Below are positions 54,342 through 62,109 of a DNA stretch of 64,000 nt, piece after piece; position 1 is the first letter of the stretch, and each line of letters starts with the position of its first letter. A program made the position numbers and the translations under genes. The DNA is taken from assembly GCA_922989275.2 (NCBI GenBank), contig OV277864.1, positions 54,249,550 to 54,313,549 of the forward strand. Direction: 5' to 3'. Origin of the DNA: Gari tellinella (lineage: Eukaryota; Mollusca; Bivalvia; Cardiida; Psammobiidae). Under the pieces are notes generated by a model. That model was not told the DNA's origin and did not search any database. It saw only the letters and a list, made by a program, of their open reading frames with translations.

Positions 54342-56480
54342 CAAATTGGGAATTATTCTTACAATTTCTAATTGGGAATTGGTTCGTGTAACGGACCTGT
54401 GGATGCACCAGAAAAAAGGCCTGAACTCATACTGAAGTTTTACCAATCCATTTGTTACGATCGGTATCGACAGTTTTGACTGCCCATCGCAGCCAGACCC
54501 AGTTGCAGCAAACTGATATTTTATCATATAGTAATGTTTACCGCACAAGTACAGCCCCACCTTTTGAACAGCCAAAAAAAGCCTCCTTGTGCCGGTGTCA
54601 GCTAGGTCAAATTTTCATAGGGAAATATTCACTCCCTTCATAATTTTTTCACACCCCTCTCAAAGTTTGGCAACACTTCTCCCTAATGCAATATATTGGT
54701 CACTTGTATTCTTGATGTTATTTTGTATTTATGTATCTTAGATACTTTGATTTGGGGAGGTTGGGGAGGGGGGTAAAAATTTGATGGCGTTAAAATTTCA
54801 CCCCGCTCTCTCGTCAACATCCAACCATTGACCCTATTCATTTGATCTACACATCAACTTTTTTCAATTAGTTGTTTAGTTTTGATGATGAGTTTATTCC
54901 TATCCCTTGGGTACTATACCCTGCAAATAATTTCATTTTGGGAGGGGGTGAAAATTTGATGGTGTTAAATTTTCAACACCCTCCCTAGTCAACACCCAAC
55001 CATCAAAGCTTAAGTCATTTGATCTACACATCAAAAATAATTATTTTCAATTAGTTATTTAGTTTTGGTGATGAGTTTCCTCCTATCCCTAGGTTACTAT
55101 GCTCTGCAAATGATTTCAATTTGAGAGGGGTGAAAATTTGATGGCGTTAAAATTTCACCCCTCCTTTGTTAATACCCAACCATCAAACAGGGAACCTAGT
55201 CATTTGATCTACACATCAACTATAATTCTCTTTAGTTGTTTAGTTTTGATGATAAGTTTATTCCTATCACTAGGATACTATACTATGCCCTGCAAATGAC
55301 TTCAGTTGGAGAGGGGGGTTGAAAAGTTGATGCCGTTAACATTCCCCCCCCCCCCCCCCCCCCCATTTTAACAGGGTGAAAATTTCATATGACACCAGTC
55401 ATAAAGTAGGATTTCAGTAAGACTGGCAACAAGGAAGACCATGGCTACAAGCTGGAGAGGAGGATAAGATCATAAGAGCACCACTTCTATGTTCTGCTCT
55501 CTATGCCAAGAGTACAGTACAGGCTCTAACATCAACAAAACCTGAATCAACATTGGATGCAAGACATTAAGGCTGGTCAAGGTGAAAGCTCATGAAGTCA
55601 GCAACATACACAAGACCTTCTTGGCTTTATCCCTCAGCAGAAAGCTACCAGATGTCGTTGAAAACATCAGCACAAAAACAACTAAATCAATGGCAGATGA
55701 TTTGAAAGTTCTTCATTTCATCGCTAAGAAGAACCTCCCTTTGGACCTCTTAAGGCAAATTGACTTAATAATGAAAATACGAGTACAAGTGGTAAATCGT
55801 ACATGTACAATGAAAGGGTTATGACAGACACACCATTTTTTTATGATTTCTCCTACAAAGAGTAAACAGTATTTCCAGTCAGAAAACGCACCAGAAGGCT
55901 TATTTGAGGTTTAAATTTTAAAAAAATTCTGGGGGAGGCCCCCCATACCCCCCCTATGGAAGGGGGTAACCCCCCTCCCATACCCACCCCGTCGCATTTG
56001 TGTGCCCTCACGCTCAACAGCACCCTGCCCTAATCAAATCCTAGCTGGAGCACTGTTCCTCTTAGTGAAGTTTACCTATAATTCTTACACATGAATTCAT
56101 CTTTATAAACAAAGAACAAGTTCACTATGATATATATCCAGTATTTTTAACAATGCTGTGAAAATAGTGTTTATGCAGGTTCTTCCTGTGCCCACCCTAC
56201 TTAAAAACAAAGTTCTTTCAATGAAAATCATGTGACATAATTTTTCAATATATCCTAGCAGATCTTAAAGCACCTTAAGGCACATTCTGCTTTACTTTTA
56301 ACTTTCTTTAAGTGGTCACCTTTGTTCAGAACAAAACTTATGGTACATATTCATGACTGTACAAGTGGAACTATCTTTTTCAAAAGGTATAATTTAGTGA
56401 CATAGTTGTGGAGTTATGTAAATTACCTGTCTATTCCTCTCATCATTGATTCGGGTGATTGAGATCTTTTTCCTTCCCAT
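37761..56480 (-). CDS. Divergent MEF2-like MADS-box transcription factor, complete coding region
   Basis: A second MEF2-family gene opposite the canonical one. Nine coding exons join in frame (1329 nt, 442 aa): 56480-56427, 53747-53544, 52601-52476, 52091-51911, 50906-50710, 48199-48088, 47300-47189, 44154-43944, 37892-37761. Every intron is GT-AG and every phase matches. Residues 1-57 are a MADS box ([18 protein letters not shown], then [20 protein letters not shown]) and 58-86 a MEF2 domain ([13 protein letters not shown]). Residues 87-128 (acidic run, EAKYRKID) match the segment after the MEF2 domain in family members. Residues 240-250 carry the LRVIIPN motif. VKLEP (exon 8) is a SUMO-type site. 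The C-terminus has DAKRVRTSQ, like the family's KRMR tail. It should bind MEF2-type A/T-rich sites. The region after residue 130 is divergent. Which paralogue class it belongs to needs a tree. Confidence 0.9.
38250..39150 (+). repeat. Subterminal minisatellite, about 177 bp, five units
   Basis: CAGTCAATGTC or a close variant recurs at 38282, 38458, 38636, about 38815 and 38991, each followed by TTCCAGGGGCAATAACTC. It lies just inside the left inverted end of the 5.2-kb element. Confidence 0.8.
40180..40506 (-). pseudogene. Remnant of a multicopy transposon-associated gene (EEADxRMxLH family)
   Basis: A 108-codon frame contains [20 protein letters not shown] and [11 protein letters not shown]. 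The EEADxRMxLH pattern with conserved acidic residues recurs in many uncharacterised, multicopy invertebrate proteins and may belong to a nuclease-like fold. That memory-based link is tentative. Upstream pieces of the same gene are at 41043-41503 and 41550-41854, interrupted by stops and a duplication, so the gene is not functional. Confidence 0.55.
40582..41503 (-). repeat. 461-bp tandem duplication with coding remnant
   Basis: TCTTGAGCATACCCTCCGAA begins at 40582 and 41043; the two 461-bp copies differ at few positions. On the - strand each copy has an open stretch reading [17 protein letters not shown], then [11 protein letters not shown], then SRILDIL. This resembles the region that precedes the EEADxRM segment in the multicopy family. 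Confidence 0.8.
41550..41854 (-). pseudogene. 5' piece of the same decayed transposon gene
   Basis: The frame contains [19 protein letters not shown] and [14 protein letters not shown]. It is placed upstream of the duplicated piece in gene order. No start or full domain is visible, so this is a low-confidence assignment by position. Confidence 0.35.
43944..44154 (-). CDS. MEF2-like exon 8
   Basis: The acceptor TATATTTTCAG precedes 44154; one base completes a codon; the donor CAG|GTAAGA follows 43944. It encodes [19 protein letters not shown], a helical [14 protein letters not shown] stretch, and VKLEP (SUMO-type). It ends in a Ser/Ala-rich tail. Confidence 0.85.
44697..46988 (+). repeat. Family L repeat with about 290-bp tandem units
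   Basis: AAGAGCCCCATGAGG...CGCTCACCTGAG at the left and GGCTCAGGTGAACTAAAA at the right. Inside, the unit containing GTGACCCCCGGGGCGGGG and GATAGAGGACCTGTAGATGA is repeated several times. It inserted into the hAT-like MITE and was itself hit by the 904-bp TA element. Confidence 0.8.
45481..46384. mobile_element. 904-bp TA element with CCGTATATACGCAGCC ends
   Basis: TIRs are CCGTATATACGCAGCCATAA at the left and its near-complement at the right (TTATGGCTGCGAATATACGG). TA is duplicated at 45479-45480 and 46385-46386; removing the element restores GATGATGC|TA|TGTGCC of family L. TA target and TIR type suggest Tc1/mariner-pogo. No transposase frame is visible. Confidence 0.88.
47189..47300 (-). 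CDS. MEF2-like exon 7 (short exon found by phase)
   Basis: The acceptor GCTTTTTTCAG precedes 47300 and the donor CCAG|GTGAAT follows 47189. It is 112 nt: two bases, 36 codons, two bases. It encodes [20 protein letters not shown] and onward to HASGLLT. Exon 6 ends with one base and exon 8 starts with one base, so exons 6 and 8 cannot join in frame with their strong splice sites unless this exon lies between. It starts 41 bp from the end of a MITE. Confidence 0.8.
47421..47645 (-). repeat. TTAA-C MITE, diverged
   Basis: TTAAAACGCCTAATTTATTCC, then a hairpin with an extra GGCAGGCATTA, then CAAACAGGCTACTGG. Confidence 0.65.
47882..48078. mobile_element. TTAA-A MITE abutting a splice donor
   Basis: TTAACTTTTCCACTGT to GAGAAAGAGTTAT, with a perfect-looking hairpin (GATTCTGATCAGATGCTGCA and complement). 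Its edge is 3 bp from the donor hexamer of exon 6 (48082-48087). Confidence 0.75.
48088..48199 (-). CDS. MEF2-like exon 6
   Basis: The acceptor TGTTTTATTAG precedes 48199 and the donor GAA|GTAAGT follows 48088. It is 112 nt, enters in phase 0 and leaves with one base. It encodes [17 protein letters not shown] through SALTGGQFG, a short Gln-rich then Gly/Ser/Ala-rich segment. Confidence 0.82.
48490..50095 (-). repeat. Tandem array, about 310-bp then about 180-bp units, with (CGCA)n microsatellite
   Basis: The motif CATCAAGGGCAGATAACTC recurs (about 48650, 48960, 49150, 49320, 49490) with related flanks. From 49640 a unit of about 180 bp (AGGGCAGATAACT...GCGGACGGAAAACG) is duplicated. A CGCA/CACA run at 49974-50043 precedes the terminal CCTTTCGGCAGGGGATAAT. 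Confidence 0.75.
50342..50544 (-). mobile_element. TTAA-C MITE
   Basis: TTAACCTTTTACCCCATAG to TCAGGTAAAGGGTTAA; the right TTAA (50541-50544) is shared with the next remnant. Confidence 0.8.
50541..50673 (-). repeat. TTAA-C MITE with deleted hairpin arm
   Basis: ATTTATTCCTCCACTAAAG, one hairpin arm, then GGCTATGGGGTAAAGG. Confidence 0.65.
50710..50906 (-). CDS. MEF2-like exon 5 with the LRVIIPN motif
   Basis: The acceptor TGTGTTTTTCAG precedes 50906 and the donor CAG|GTACTG follows 50710. It enters after one base and leaves in phase 0. It encodes [16 protein letters not shown], a [12 protein letters not shown] run and [13 protein letters not shown]. The last matches the conserved LRVxIP stretch after the MEF2 domain of family members. 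Confidence 0.87.
50918..51090 (+). repeat. hAT-like MITE, degraded, 12 bp from exon 5
   Basis: GGTTCAGTTACAAATAAGGG to TATTTGGGAGCCCT with a broken palindrome. Confidence 0.72.
51099..51314 (+). mobile_element. TTAA-E MITE
   Basis: TTAAATCTTTCAACACAAAG to CATGGTTTTGAAACCGTTGAA, with a diverged core. Confidence 0.7.
51647..51894 (+). mobile_element. TA-H MITE close to the exon 4 donor
   Basis: TA, CAGTGGAGAAAAGGTTATTC to GGATAACGTATTCCCCC. The core-I hairpin GGAGTCAGATCAGACGCC and complement is perfect over about 20 bp. Confidence 0.82.
51911..52091 (-). CDS. MEF2-like exon 4
   Basis: The acceptor CATGTTATAG precedes 52091 and the donor ACA|GTAAGT follows 51911. It is 181 nt, enters in phase 0 and leaves with one base. 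It encodes [19 protein letters not shown], a [11 protein letters not shown] segment, and ends AVSAHSPN. It looks like disordered transactivation sequence. Confidence 0.85.
52150..52370 (+). repeat. TTAA-E MITE, diverged
   Basis: CTTAGAACACTGAGTAACTC start, TTGTAGGTTATTAGG, shortened core, CATGTTGTTGAAATAGTT end. A TTAA-C scrap follows to about 52430. Confidence 0.65.
52476..52601 (-). CDS. MEF2-like exon 3 (post-MEF2-domain segment)
   Basis: The acceptor TATGTTTCAG precedes 52601 and the donor GAT|GTGAGT follows 52476. It is phase 0 on both sides, 42 codons. It encodes [20 protein letters not shown] and [18 protein letters not shown]. An acidic run then a KYRKI segment is characteristic of MEF2 proteins right after the MEF2 domain. 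Confidence 0.88.
52666..52755. repeat. Family K palindrome remnant
   Basis: GTTTTAGTTGAGTCTGAGCTC and GACTCAACACAAAAGTTTTATAACC; relative of 8199-8353. Confidence 0.65.
52764..53353 (-). repeat. hAT-like MITE split by a long palindrome
   Basis: ATAAGCTCCAGAACAGAGG at the left; after the insert the central palindrome (53266-53310) and AACTTTTTGAAAAATCT follow. The far end is lost. Confidence 0.72.
52857..53244. mobile_element. MULE-like palindromic element
   Basis: Arms of about 170 bp are inverted copies (CTAGAATAACCGGAATACAC at the left, its complement GTGTATTCCGGTTATTCTAG at the right). Flanks are CTAATGCTA and CAAATGCTA, a 9-bp duplication with one mismatch. Long TIRs and a 9-bp duplication suggest Mutator-like insertion. 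Confidence 0.75.
53355..53520 (-). repeat. TA-G MITE, right half
   Basis: CAGCAGCAAACGACC, TTGTTTGGGAAACAGC and the end TGTAGGGAGGGAAGT. Confidence 0.6.
53544..53747 (-). CDS. MEF2-like exon 2: MADS box remainder and MEF2 domain
   Basis: The acceptor GTTTATTTATAG precedes 53747 and the donor GAT|GTAAGT follows 53544. It is phase 0 on both sides, 68 codons (residues 19-86). It begins [20 protein letters not shown], runs through [10 protein letters not shown] and [19 protein letters not shown], and ends QTNKDIVD. This exon identifies the gene as MEF2 rather than SRF type. TSNNKLYQY is slightly different from the usual NSxNKLFQY. The intron before VTF is at the position known for MEF2 genes. 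Confidence 0.96.
53681..54197 (-). repeat. Tandem array copied from the MADS-box exon 5' boundary
   Basis: AGTCACACAG recurs at 53681, 53775, 53869, 53963, 54057 and 54157, a 94-bp period. Unit 1 is part of the real exon 2; the others hold a copy of the last bases of intron 1, the TATAG or TGTAG acceptor and about 66 nt of exon ([17 protein letters not shown]...). Copies carry small substitutions (RKF to KKF). The sixth unit is cut by the 54198-56055 element. Confidence 0.9.
54198..56055 (+). mobile_element. 1.86-kb hAT-like element with CAGTGCTCCAGC ends
   Basis: CAGTGCTCCAGCTAGG at the left and CTAGCTGGAGCACTG at the right. TTCCT occurs on both sides (5-bp duplication) and the exon array unit is restored when it is removed. 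It contains CGCCCTGCCCTAA runs near both ends, A/T homopolymers at 54285-54340, a tandem repeat of about 180 bp (GTGAAAATTTGATGGCGTTA at about 54950-55330) and a transposase remnant. Confidence 0.82.
55471..55824 (+). pseudogene. hAT-type zinc-finger/transposase N-terminal remnant
   Basis: A 118-codon frame is interrupted by one TGA. It reads [17 protein letters not shown], then (after the stop) [30 protein letters not shown] and [18 protein letters not shown]-x2-C followed by H-x4-H resembles the BED/TTF-type zinc finger that starts many hAT transposases, and the rest resembles the segment after it. No catalytic region remains. It lies opposite to the host gene in intron 1. Confidence 0.6.
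56245..56340 (-). repeat. TTAA-C MITE fragment
   Basis: CACCTTAAGGCACATTCTGC followed by TTTACTTTTAACTTTC; both ends missing. Confidence 0.55.
56427..56480 (-). CDS. MEF2-like exon 1 (start of the MADS box)
   Basis: ATG at 56480-56478; 18 codons, [18 protein letters not shown]; donor CAG|GTAATT. The start is certain because it matches the invariant MGRKKI...DERNRQ beginning of MEF2 proteins and ends at the same intron position. No 5' UTR exon or promoter can be identified upstream. Confidence 0.93.
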
Positions 56481-56559
56481 CTTGGATACTGGTTATGTTG
56501 CATACAAGTTAAACAAATCTGAAAGTAGAAATACAACAATTATAATTCATGATATCCCA

Positions 56560-56777
56560 TTACCATATAGCCTGTTTCTGGTTTTGATGACAGATTGTCA
56601 TTTAAAGCAGGCCTATAGGCACATTCTGCTTTATATTACTTTAATAATCTGCTTTAAGCTACCATCTTCTAGGATATAGGAAAATTTTCTAATTAATAAA
56701 TTCATGACTGTATTAAGTGGATATATTTTCTTCAGTGGAGAAATAAATTCAAGACATACTTATGGAGTAATGGTTTA
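56560..56777 (+). repeat. TTAA-C MITE
   Basis: CCCATTACCATATAGCCTG to GGAGTAATGGTTTAA; the hairpin is shortened to GGCCTATAGGC. Confidence 0.7.
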
Positions 56778-56785
56778 ATCTTTTG

Positions 56786-56920
56786 GAGATTAACTCTTTA
56801 CCCCATAGCCCGTTTCAAATATTGGAAGATAATTACATGATCCATCTAAAGCAGGTTGAACGTAAAGCAGAATATATATGTCTAAATGCTTTGGTTTGAG
56901 CCTGCTTTTTTCATTAGCCA
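56786..56920 (+). repeat. TTAA-C MITE, left half
   Basis: TTAACTCTTTACCCCATAGC and a decayed hairpin. Confidence 0.6.
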
Positions 56921-56924
56921 TTTT

Positions 56925-57518
56925 CATCAGACAGTGCCTTTCTGCATTATCTAATCAACTACATGTATGTACATTTCAAAAAATACTTATGAGGCTTAAC
57001 ACAAGGATTACTGTATTTTAGAAACAAGTAAATCAAATTGACAAAAATCTGGATGTTAGAGCTTCAATTATAAACAAACCATTACTCCTTACCCAAAAAT
57101 GGAAAATATTCCCAGTTTACTTTCACTTTTATTTATAGCACGTTTTCTTTGTTGTATGCCTGAATGATGAATATGTACAGCTCAACACCATAATGTATGG
57201 AATATTATATAACCAAATTACATGTACATAATTAAATCACATTAAACTTCCAGTGTTTAACTATAAAACCACAAAGCTAAAGCCATTCCAATACTACAAT
57301 TTACTAACAAGGTCAGTTTTGATGACTCTGTTACTAAAAATAGACCAGATGACACACTCTTGATTGGTTCTAAACATTTTTTATGTATTTTTGAGACCTG
57401 TGTTCAAATGTATAGACTCACATATATATAGACGAGGTTTATATGACATGAAACAGGAACAGAATAGTTATCTACATTCAAACAAATATAACATCTTGAT
57501 AAAAGAATTTACATTTTA
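56925..57518. other. AT-rich sequence upstream of the MEF2-like gene
   Basis: No repeat, exon or promoter motif that I can support. Confidence 0.4.
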
Positions 57519-57711
57519 CAAGGCTCCAGATAAGAGGGAGTAAACTGAACAAAACCAGCATTTCCTCACTCATTTCAACACCAAAGCCTATGGTGTCACT
57601 ACTCAATAGAAGCGTCTCTTCGAGACGATTCTAATGAGTAGTGACACCATAGGATTTAATACAGAAATAAAGATTTTAGTTTTTGAAATACTCCCCTTTT
57701 CTGGAGCCCTG
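57519..57711 (-). mobile_element. hAT-like GGGCTCC-family MITE
   Basis: CAAGGCTCCAGATAAGAGG to TTCTGGAGCCCTG. Similar flanks (CATTTTAC and CATTTACT) suggest an old target duplication. Confidence 0.82.
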
Positions 57712-57745
57712 CATTTACTCATTGATGGTCATTGGTGTTAAAAAA

Positions 57746-57968
57746 TTAATCTTTATCGTGCTTAGCGCTACTTGGCTAAAAGTTGCAAACAGTTTCAATC
57801 TGGCCAGATCAGATGCCGTGAAACGAGTTGTCTGATTTGGATCAAAACTGTTTGTCACTCAAATTCAACTTTTCTTCTGTTTCAAAAGCATGAAAACTAT
57901 TCTTTAGATTCTTAGCAGACAATATACATGTATTTAAGCAGACGACAATTCAGCACGATAAGAGTTAA
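57746..57968 (-). mobile_element. TTAA-A variant (CATGCT subtype), reverse
   Basis: TTAATCTTTATCGTGCTTAG to CAGCACGATAAGAGTTAA, with core CAAACAGTTTCAATCTGGCC. Confidence 0.78.
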
Positions 57969-58140
57969 AAGGCGCTGAGACAGCTCTGAATGAAACCTTC
58001 AGCTTACTTGCATAATGATACTAATTACAAAAGCCACATGTCTTTAGCCTCATGAAGAATTCTTCCTTGATTGAAGTATATTTAGCTTTAATAATACTAA
58101 TACTAAAGTGTAACTCCAAAGATACACTTTTTTTACACAT

Positions 58141-58366
58141 ATAACCCATTACCCCATAGCCTGTTTCTAGTTTTGAAGATATGTGACTGCTTTAAGCAGG
58201 TTGAAAGTAAAGCAGAATGTTTTCAGCCTGTTTTAAGCTATTATCTGCTTCAATTAGAAAATATTTCTTACAATACATTTTCATAACAGTATAAATTGAA
58301 ACTATTTCCTTCAGTGGAGGAGTAAATTAAAGGTGTAAAAAGGTGTATTTATGGGGTAATGAGATA
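58141..58366 (+). repeat. TTAA-C MITE with one hairpin arm lost
   Basis: AACCCATTACCCCATAGCC to TATTTATGGGGTAATGAG. Confidence 0.75.
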
Positions 58367-58369
58367 ATT

Positions 58370-58545
58370 GATAAAGAAAATAGTACCATATCATACAGTA
58401 ATGAATGTGCATTTCAAGAAACAGTTTTATATCCTAGCGTTAAGCAGGCTGTAAAGCACATTCAGGTTTACGTTCAACCTGCTTAAGAATTCATGTATCT
58501 TCAATACTAGAAACAGGCTAAGCTATGGAGTAATTGATTATGGGT
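58370..58545 (-). repeat. TTAA-C MITE remnant
   Basis: TATCCTAGCGTTAAGCAGG, then ACTAGAAACAGGCTAAGC; the hairpin is mostly deleted. A TTAA-B-like remnant follows at about 58600-58760. Confidence 0.55.
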
Positions 58546-59000
58546 TAACCCCGGATAACCTATCACCCCATAGGGTGTTAGATAGGTTGCCATTTACTAA
58601 CAGTGTTATGTGAAGAGTACACCTGTACACCTAAGTTCTATGCAAACAATGAAGACCCAAATCATCTAGAGCTTTTACAGGAGCCCTTTAAAAAGGGTCC
58701 ACAGTTTGTTATTTTGCACAAAAACAACCTTAAAATAGGCAAAAATAAATAAGACGATGAATTTAGGGGTTGAGTTAGGGGGCCTTTTAGATTAAGGTTT
58801 ACAGAAAGTTTAAAGTCCATAATTATTGATTGTGATCAGTCAACCAATACGTTGTACATGTACATTATTCTACTCGTCAGCGGAAACATGAGATGATAAA
58901 TGGACATTCAATATGTCTGGATTTGGTTGGATTATTTTTAAATCATATTCTAGAAACTTAAGTTTGAATGCTTAAAATGGAAAGTACAGAAACTCCCATA

Positions 59001-60109
59001 AAACAAGAGGGCCAGAATGGCCCTTGATCGCTCACCTGACCATGGTGACACTAGGATGGGTCACGTGATTTCAGAAAAAGAAGATTTGTATAAGGTGACC
59101 CCCAGGGTGGGGCCAATTTTGACCCCAGGGGCAAAATTTGAACAACTAAGATAGAGGACCTGTAGATGGTGTTATGTGCAAAATATCTAAACTCAGTGTA
59201 CTATGGTTTGAGACAAGAAGATTTTTTAAGTTTTCATTGAAAAAATCTATTTTTAGCTCCGGTGACCCAGATATGCAACAGACCAGAACTAATTCATCCA
59301 TATATGTGAAGGACCTCTAAAAGTTACATCATGCAAAATATAAAAGCTCTGGCCATATTGGTTTCTGAGTAAAAGATGTTTGAACATTTCCCTATGTAAC
59401 TCTATGTAAAACGGTGACCTCCAGGGTGGGGCCAATTTTGACCCCAGGGACAAAATTTGAACAACTTTGATAGAGGGCCTGTAGACAATGCTATGTGCAA
59501 AATATCTAAACTCAGTGTACTATGGTTTCAGACAAAAAGATTTTTAAGTTTTCATTGAAAAAATCTATTTTTAGCCCCGGTGACCCAGATATGCAACGGA
59601 CCGGAACCAATTCAACAATATATGTCAAATATCTCTAGAAGTTATACCATGCCAAATATCAAAGCTCTGGTCATATTGGTTTCAGAAAAAAATATGTTTG
59701 AACATTTCACAATATAACTCTATGTAAAGTGGTGACCCCCGGAGTGGGGCCAATTTTGACCCCAGGGGCAAAATTTGAACAACTTTGATAGAGGACCTAT
59801 AGATGATGTTATGTGCCAAATATCTAAGCTCTGGCCCTTGTGGTTTCAGACAAGAAGATTTTTTAAGATTTCCTTATTTTTTCACTTTGGTTGCCATGGC
59901 AACCAGAGTTCTGCATTGTTTCAAATTCTTTGAACAACTTAGAAAGAGCTTGACCCAAGGAACATTCCTGTGAAGTTTGGTTGCAATCAGGCCAGTAGTT
60001 TTGAAGAAGAAGATGTTTGAAGAAATTGTTGACACACGACGAACGACGCCGGACAAAGACCGACCACAAAAGCTCACCTTGAGCACTTTGTGCTCAGGTG
60101 AGCTAAAAA
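59001..60109 (+). repeat. Family L repeat with three tandem units
   Basis: AACAAGAGGGCCAGAATGGC and TCGCTCACCTG at the left; TGCTCAGGTGAGCTAAAAAC at the right. Units of about 290 bp carry GTGACCCCCAGGGTGGGG or similar. Confidence 0.82.
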
Positions 60110-60232
60110 CAATAAATTCTCTCTGTAATGCCCCCTGAAAGCAAGGAATGTTTGAGGTGTTAAAAGCAGGTGATTGCTTAACCCATTATGGCATAAGTTC
60201 ATAACCTATTTCTAGCTTTGAAGCTATGGTTT

Positions 60233-60370
60233 TAATTCTTTCCCTGCCAACGGCCAAAAGGTGACTTTGCAAACAGTTTAGACATGATTATACACTGCGT
60301 AACGCAGCGTCTGATCAGGTTCCAAACTGTTTGACAATTCTTCAGTCTAAACAGCCCTAAAGCTGACTTT
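60233..60370. repeat. Core-I hairpin remnant
   Basis: TTCTTTCCCTGCCAACGG, then AAACAGTTTAGACATGATTA, tip GCGTAACGC, complement CAGGTTCCAAACTGTTTG. Confidence 0.6.
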
Positions 60371-60811
60371 AAAAAATTTGCAAGAGTTATTTCCCTTTGC
60401 TCAAATTTTCAAATATCTAGGATTACGAAGAAGCTTAGTAATTATCAAGAAACAAATGCTTTTTTGATTGAAATGGATTAAAAAGCCTTGTTGAATGTTT
60501 GAAATCACTGGTTAAAAACTCTGCCAAGTTATAAAGTTGAAGCTTGAAAGCTGTAGGAGTTAGCCTAACAAGGTATAGTATGTGGGAGGGACGAACAAAC
60601 AGACAACGTACAGACAGGGGTAAAACAGTATCCTTCCCAGACAGCAATTTGAACCAACAGTACGAAGATCTAAGTGAATGTTGTACAACCGGCCACTCTA
60701 ATCTTCTTCTTCATCCCATTAAGTGCAGGGTGGCTCCTCTGGAACATCAACACACCGTGACTGTACAAGGTATTGTGAGGCGACAAACAAGGTGCAAAAT
60801 AAAAACCTGTA

Positions 60812-61837
60812 AACAATAGCCGTATATGGCCCTAAATTGCTCACCTGGAACCGTTGATGTAAATGTAACATATCTTGAAAAGCAGAGAAATTATGGCAAT
60901 CAGATTGTGCCAATTGCTGATTGGATGATGCTGAGTGCAAAATATCTAAGCTCAGGGTACTGTGGTTTCAGACAAGAAGATTTTTTACGTTCTTATTGAA
61001 AAAATCTATTTTTAGCTCCTGTGACCTTGATATGCAGCGTACTGGATCCATTTGAACAATACTGGTAAAGAACAACTAGAAGTTACACCATGCCAAATAT
61101 CAAAGCTCTAGCTATATTAGTTTCAGAGAAAAAGAGGTTGGAAGATTTCACTATATAACTCAATGTAAATTTGTGACCCCCAGGCAGGGTTATTTTTGAC
61201 CCAAGGGACATAATTTAAACAATCTTGATAGAGGAACTGAAGATGATGCGCTGTGCAAAATATCTAAGCTCAGGGTACTGAAGTTTCAGACCAGAAGATT
61301 TTTAAAGTTTTTATCGAAAACATCTATTTTTAGCTCCTGTGACCTAGATATGCAAAGGACAGGAACCAAACAATATTGGTAAAGTACAACTAGAAGTTAC
61401 ACCATGCCAAATATCAAAGCTCTAGCTATATTAGTTTCAGAGAAGAAGAGGTTTGTAGATTTCACTATATAACTCTATGTAAATTTGTGACCCCATAAGT
61501 TGAACATTCTTGATAGAGGACCTGTAGATGATGCTGAGTGCAAAATATCTAAGCTCAAGGTACTGTGGTTTCAGAGAAGATGATTTTTTTAAGTTTTTAT
61601 TGAAACAATCTATTTTTAGCTCCTGTGACCTACATATGCAACGGATCGGAAATATTTGAACAACTTTCAAAAAGGACTATATAAGGATCATTCCTGCCAA
61701 GTTTGGTTAAAATCCATCCAGTAGTTTAGGAGGAGATGAAAGAAATTGTTGACAACAGACGAAGAACGACGAAGGACAACGGACACAGGACGATCAAAAT
61801 AGCTCACCTTGGCACTTTGTGCCAGGTGAGCTAAAAA
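60812..61837 (+). repeat. Family L repeat
   Basis: AATAGCCGTATATGGCCC and TTGCTCACCTGG at the left; TTTGTGCCAGGTGAGCTAAA at the right, with units of about 290 bp. Confidence 0.8.
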
Positions 61838-61983
61838 TGTGTGCACTAGTGCAGGGTAGTGACCAGACCTGGGAATTGAACACAGGACCTTCCGCTTACA
61901 AAGCGAGCGGTCAGTAACCATTGAGCCAAAAGTCTGGACGTTAGGCTGAAAGGCCTAACACTGCCTATATTTCACTGACCACT
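61838..61983 (-). repeat. tRNA-derived SINE, copy 1
   Basis: The tRNA-like part (61863-61937) is preceded on the - strand by a head AGTGAAATATAGGCAGTG...CCTAACGTCC that is shared with copy 2 at 62110-62247. Confidence 0.7.
61863..61937 (-). ncRNA. tRNA-like sequence (SINE body, not a functional tRNA)
   Basis: The acceptor-like arms CCAGACT and GGTCTGG pair. TGGCTCAATGG resembles an A box and TGTTCAATTCC a B box. A CCGCT/AGCGG stem encloses a 9-base loop containing TTTGTAA, which is two bases too long for a working anticodon loop. This is best read as the RNA polymerase III promoter part of a SINE. Confidence 0.6.
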
Positions 61984-62109
61984 CCTCCCCTTCTTAATTT
62001 CGAGGTCCTTTTTATCTCTCAGAGATTCTTAACCTGTTTCGATATAGTGATCCTAGTGATCCATGCATTGGGCAAGGACAGTCATCACTAGATGGAGCGG
62101 AAAAAGCCA

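Noticed and set aside
61863..61937. A functional tRNA gene
   Set aside because: The anticodon loop is two bases too long, the T stem is mismatched, and the sequence is embedded in a repeated SINE.
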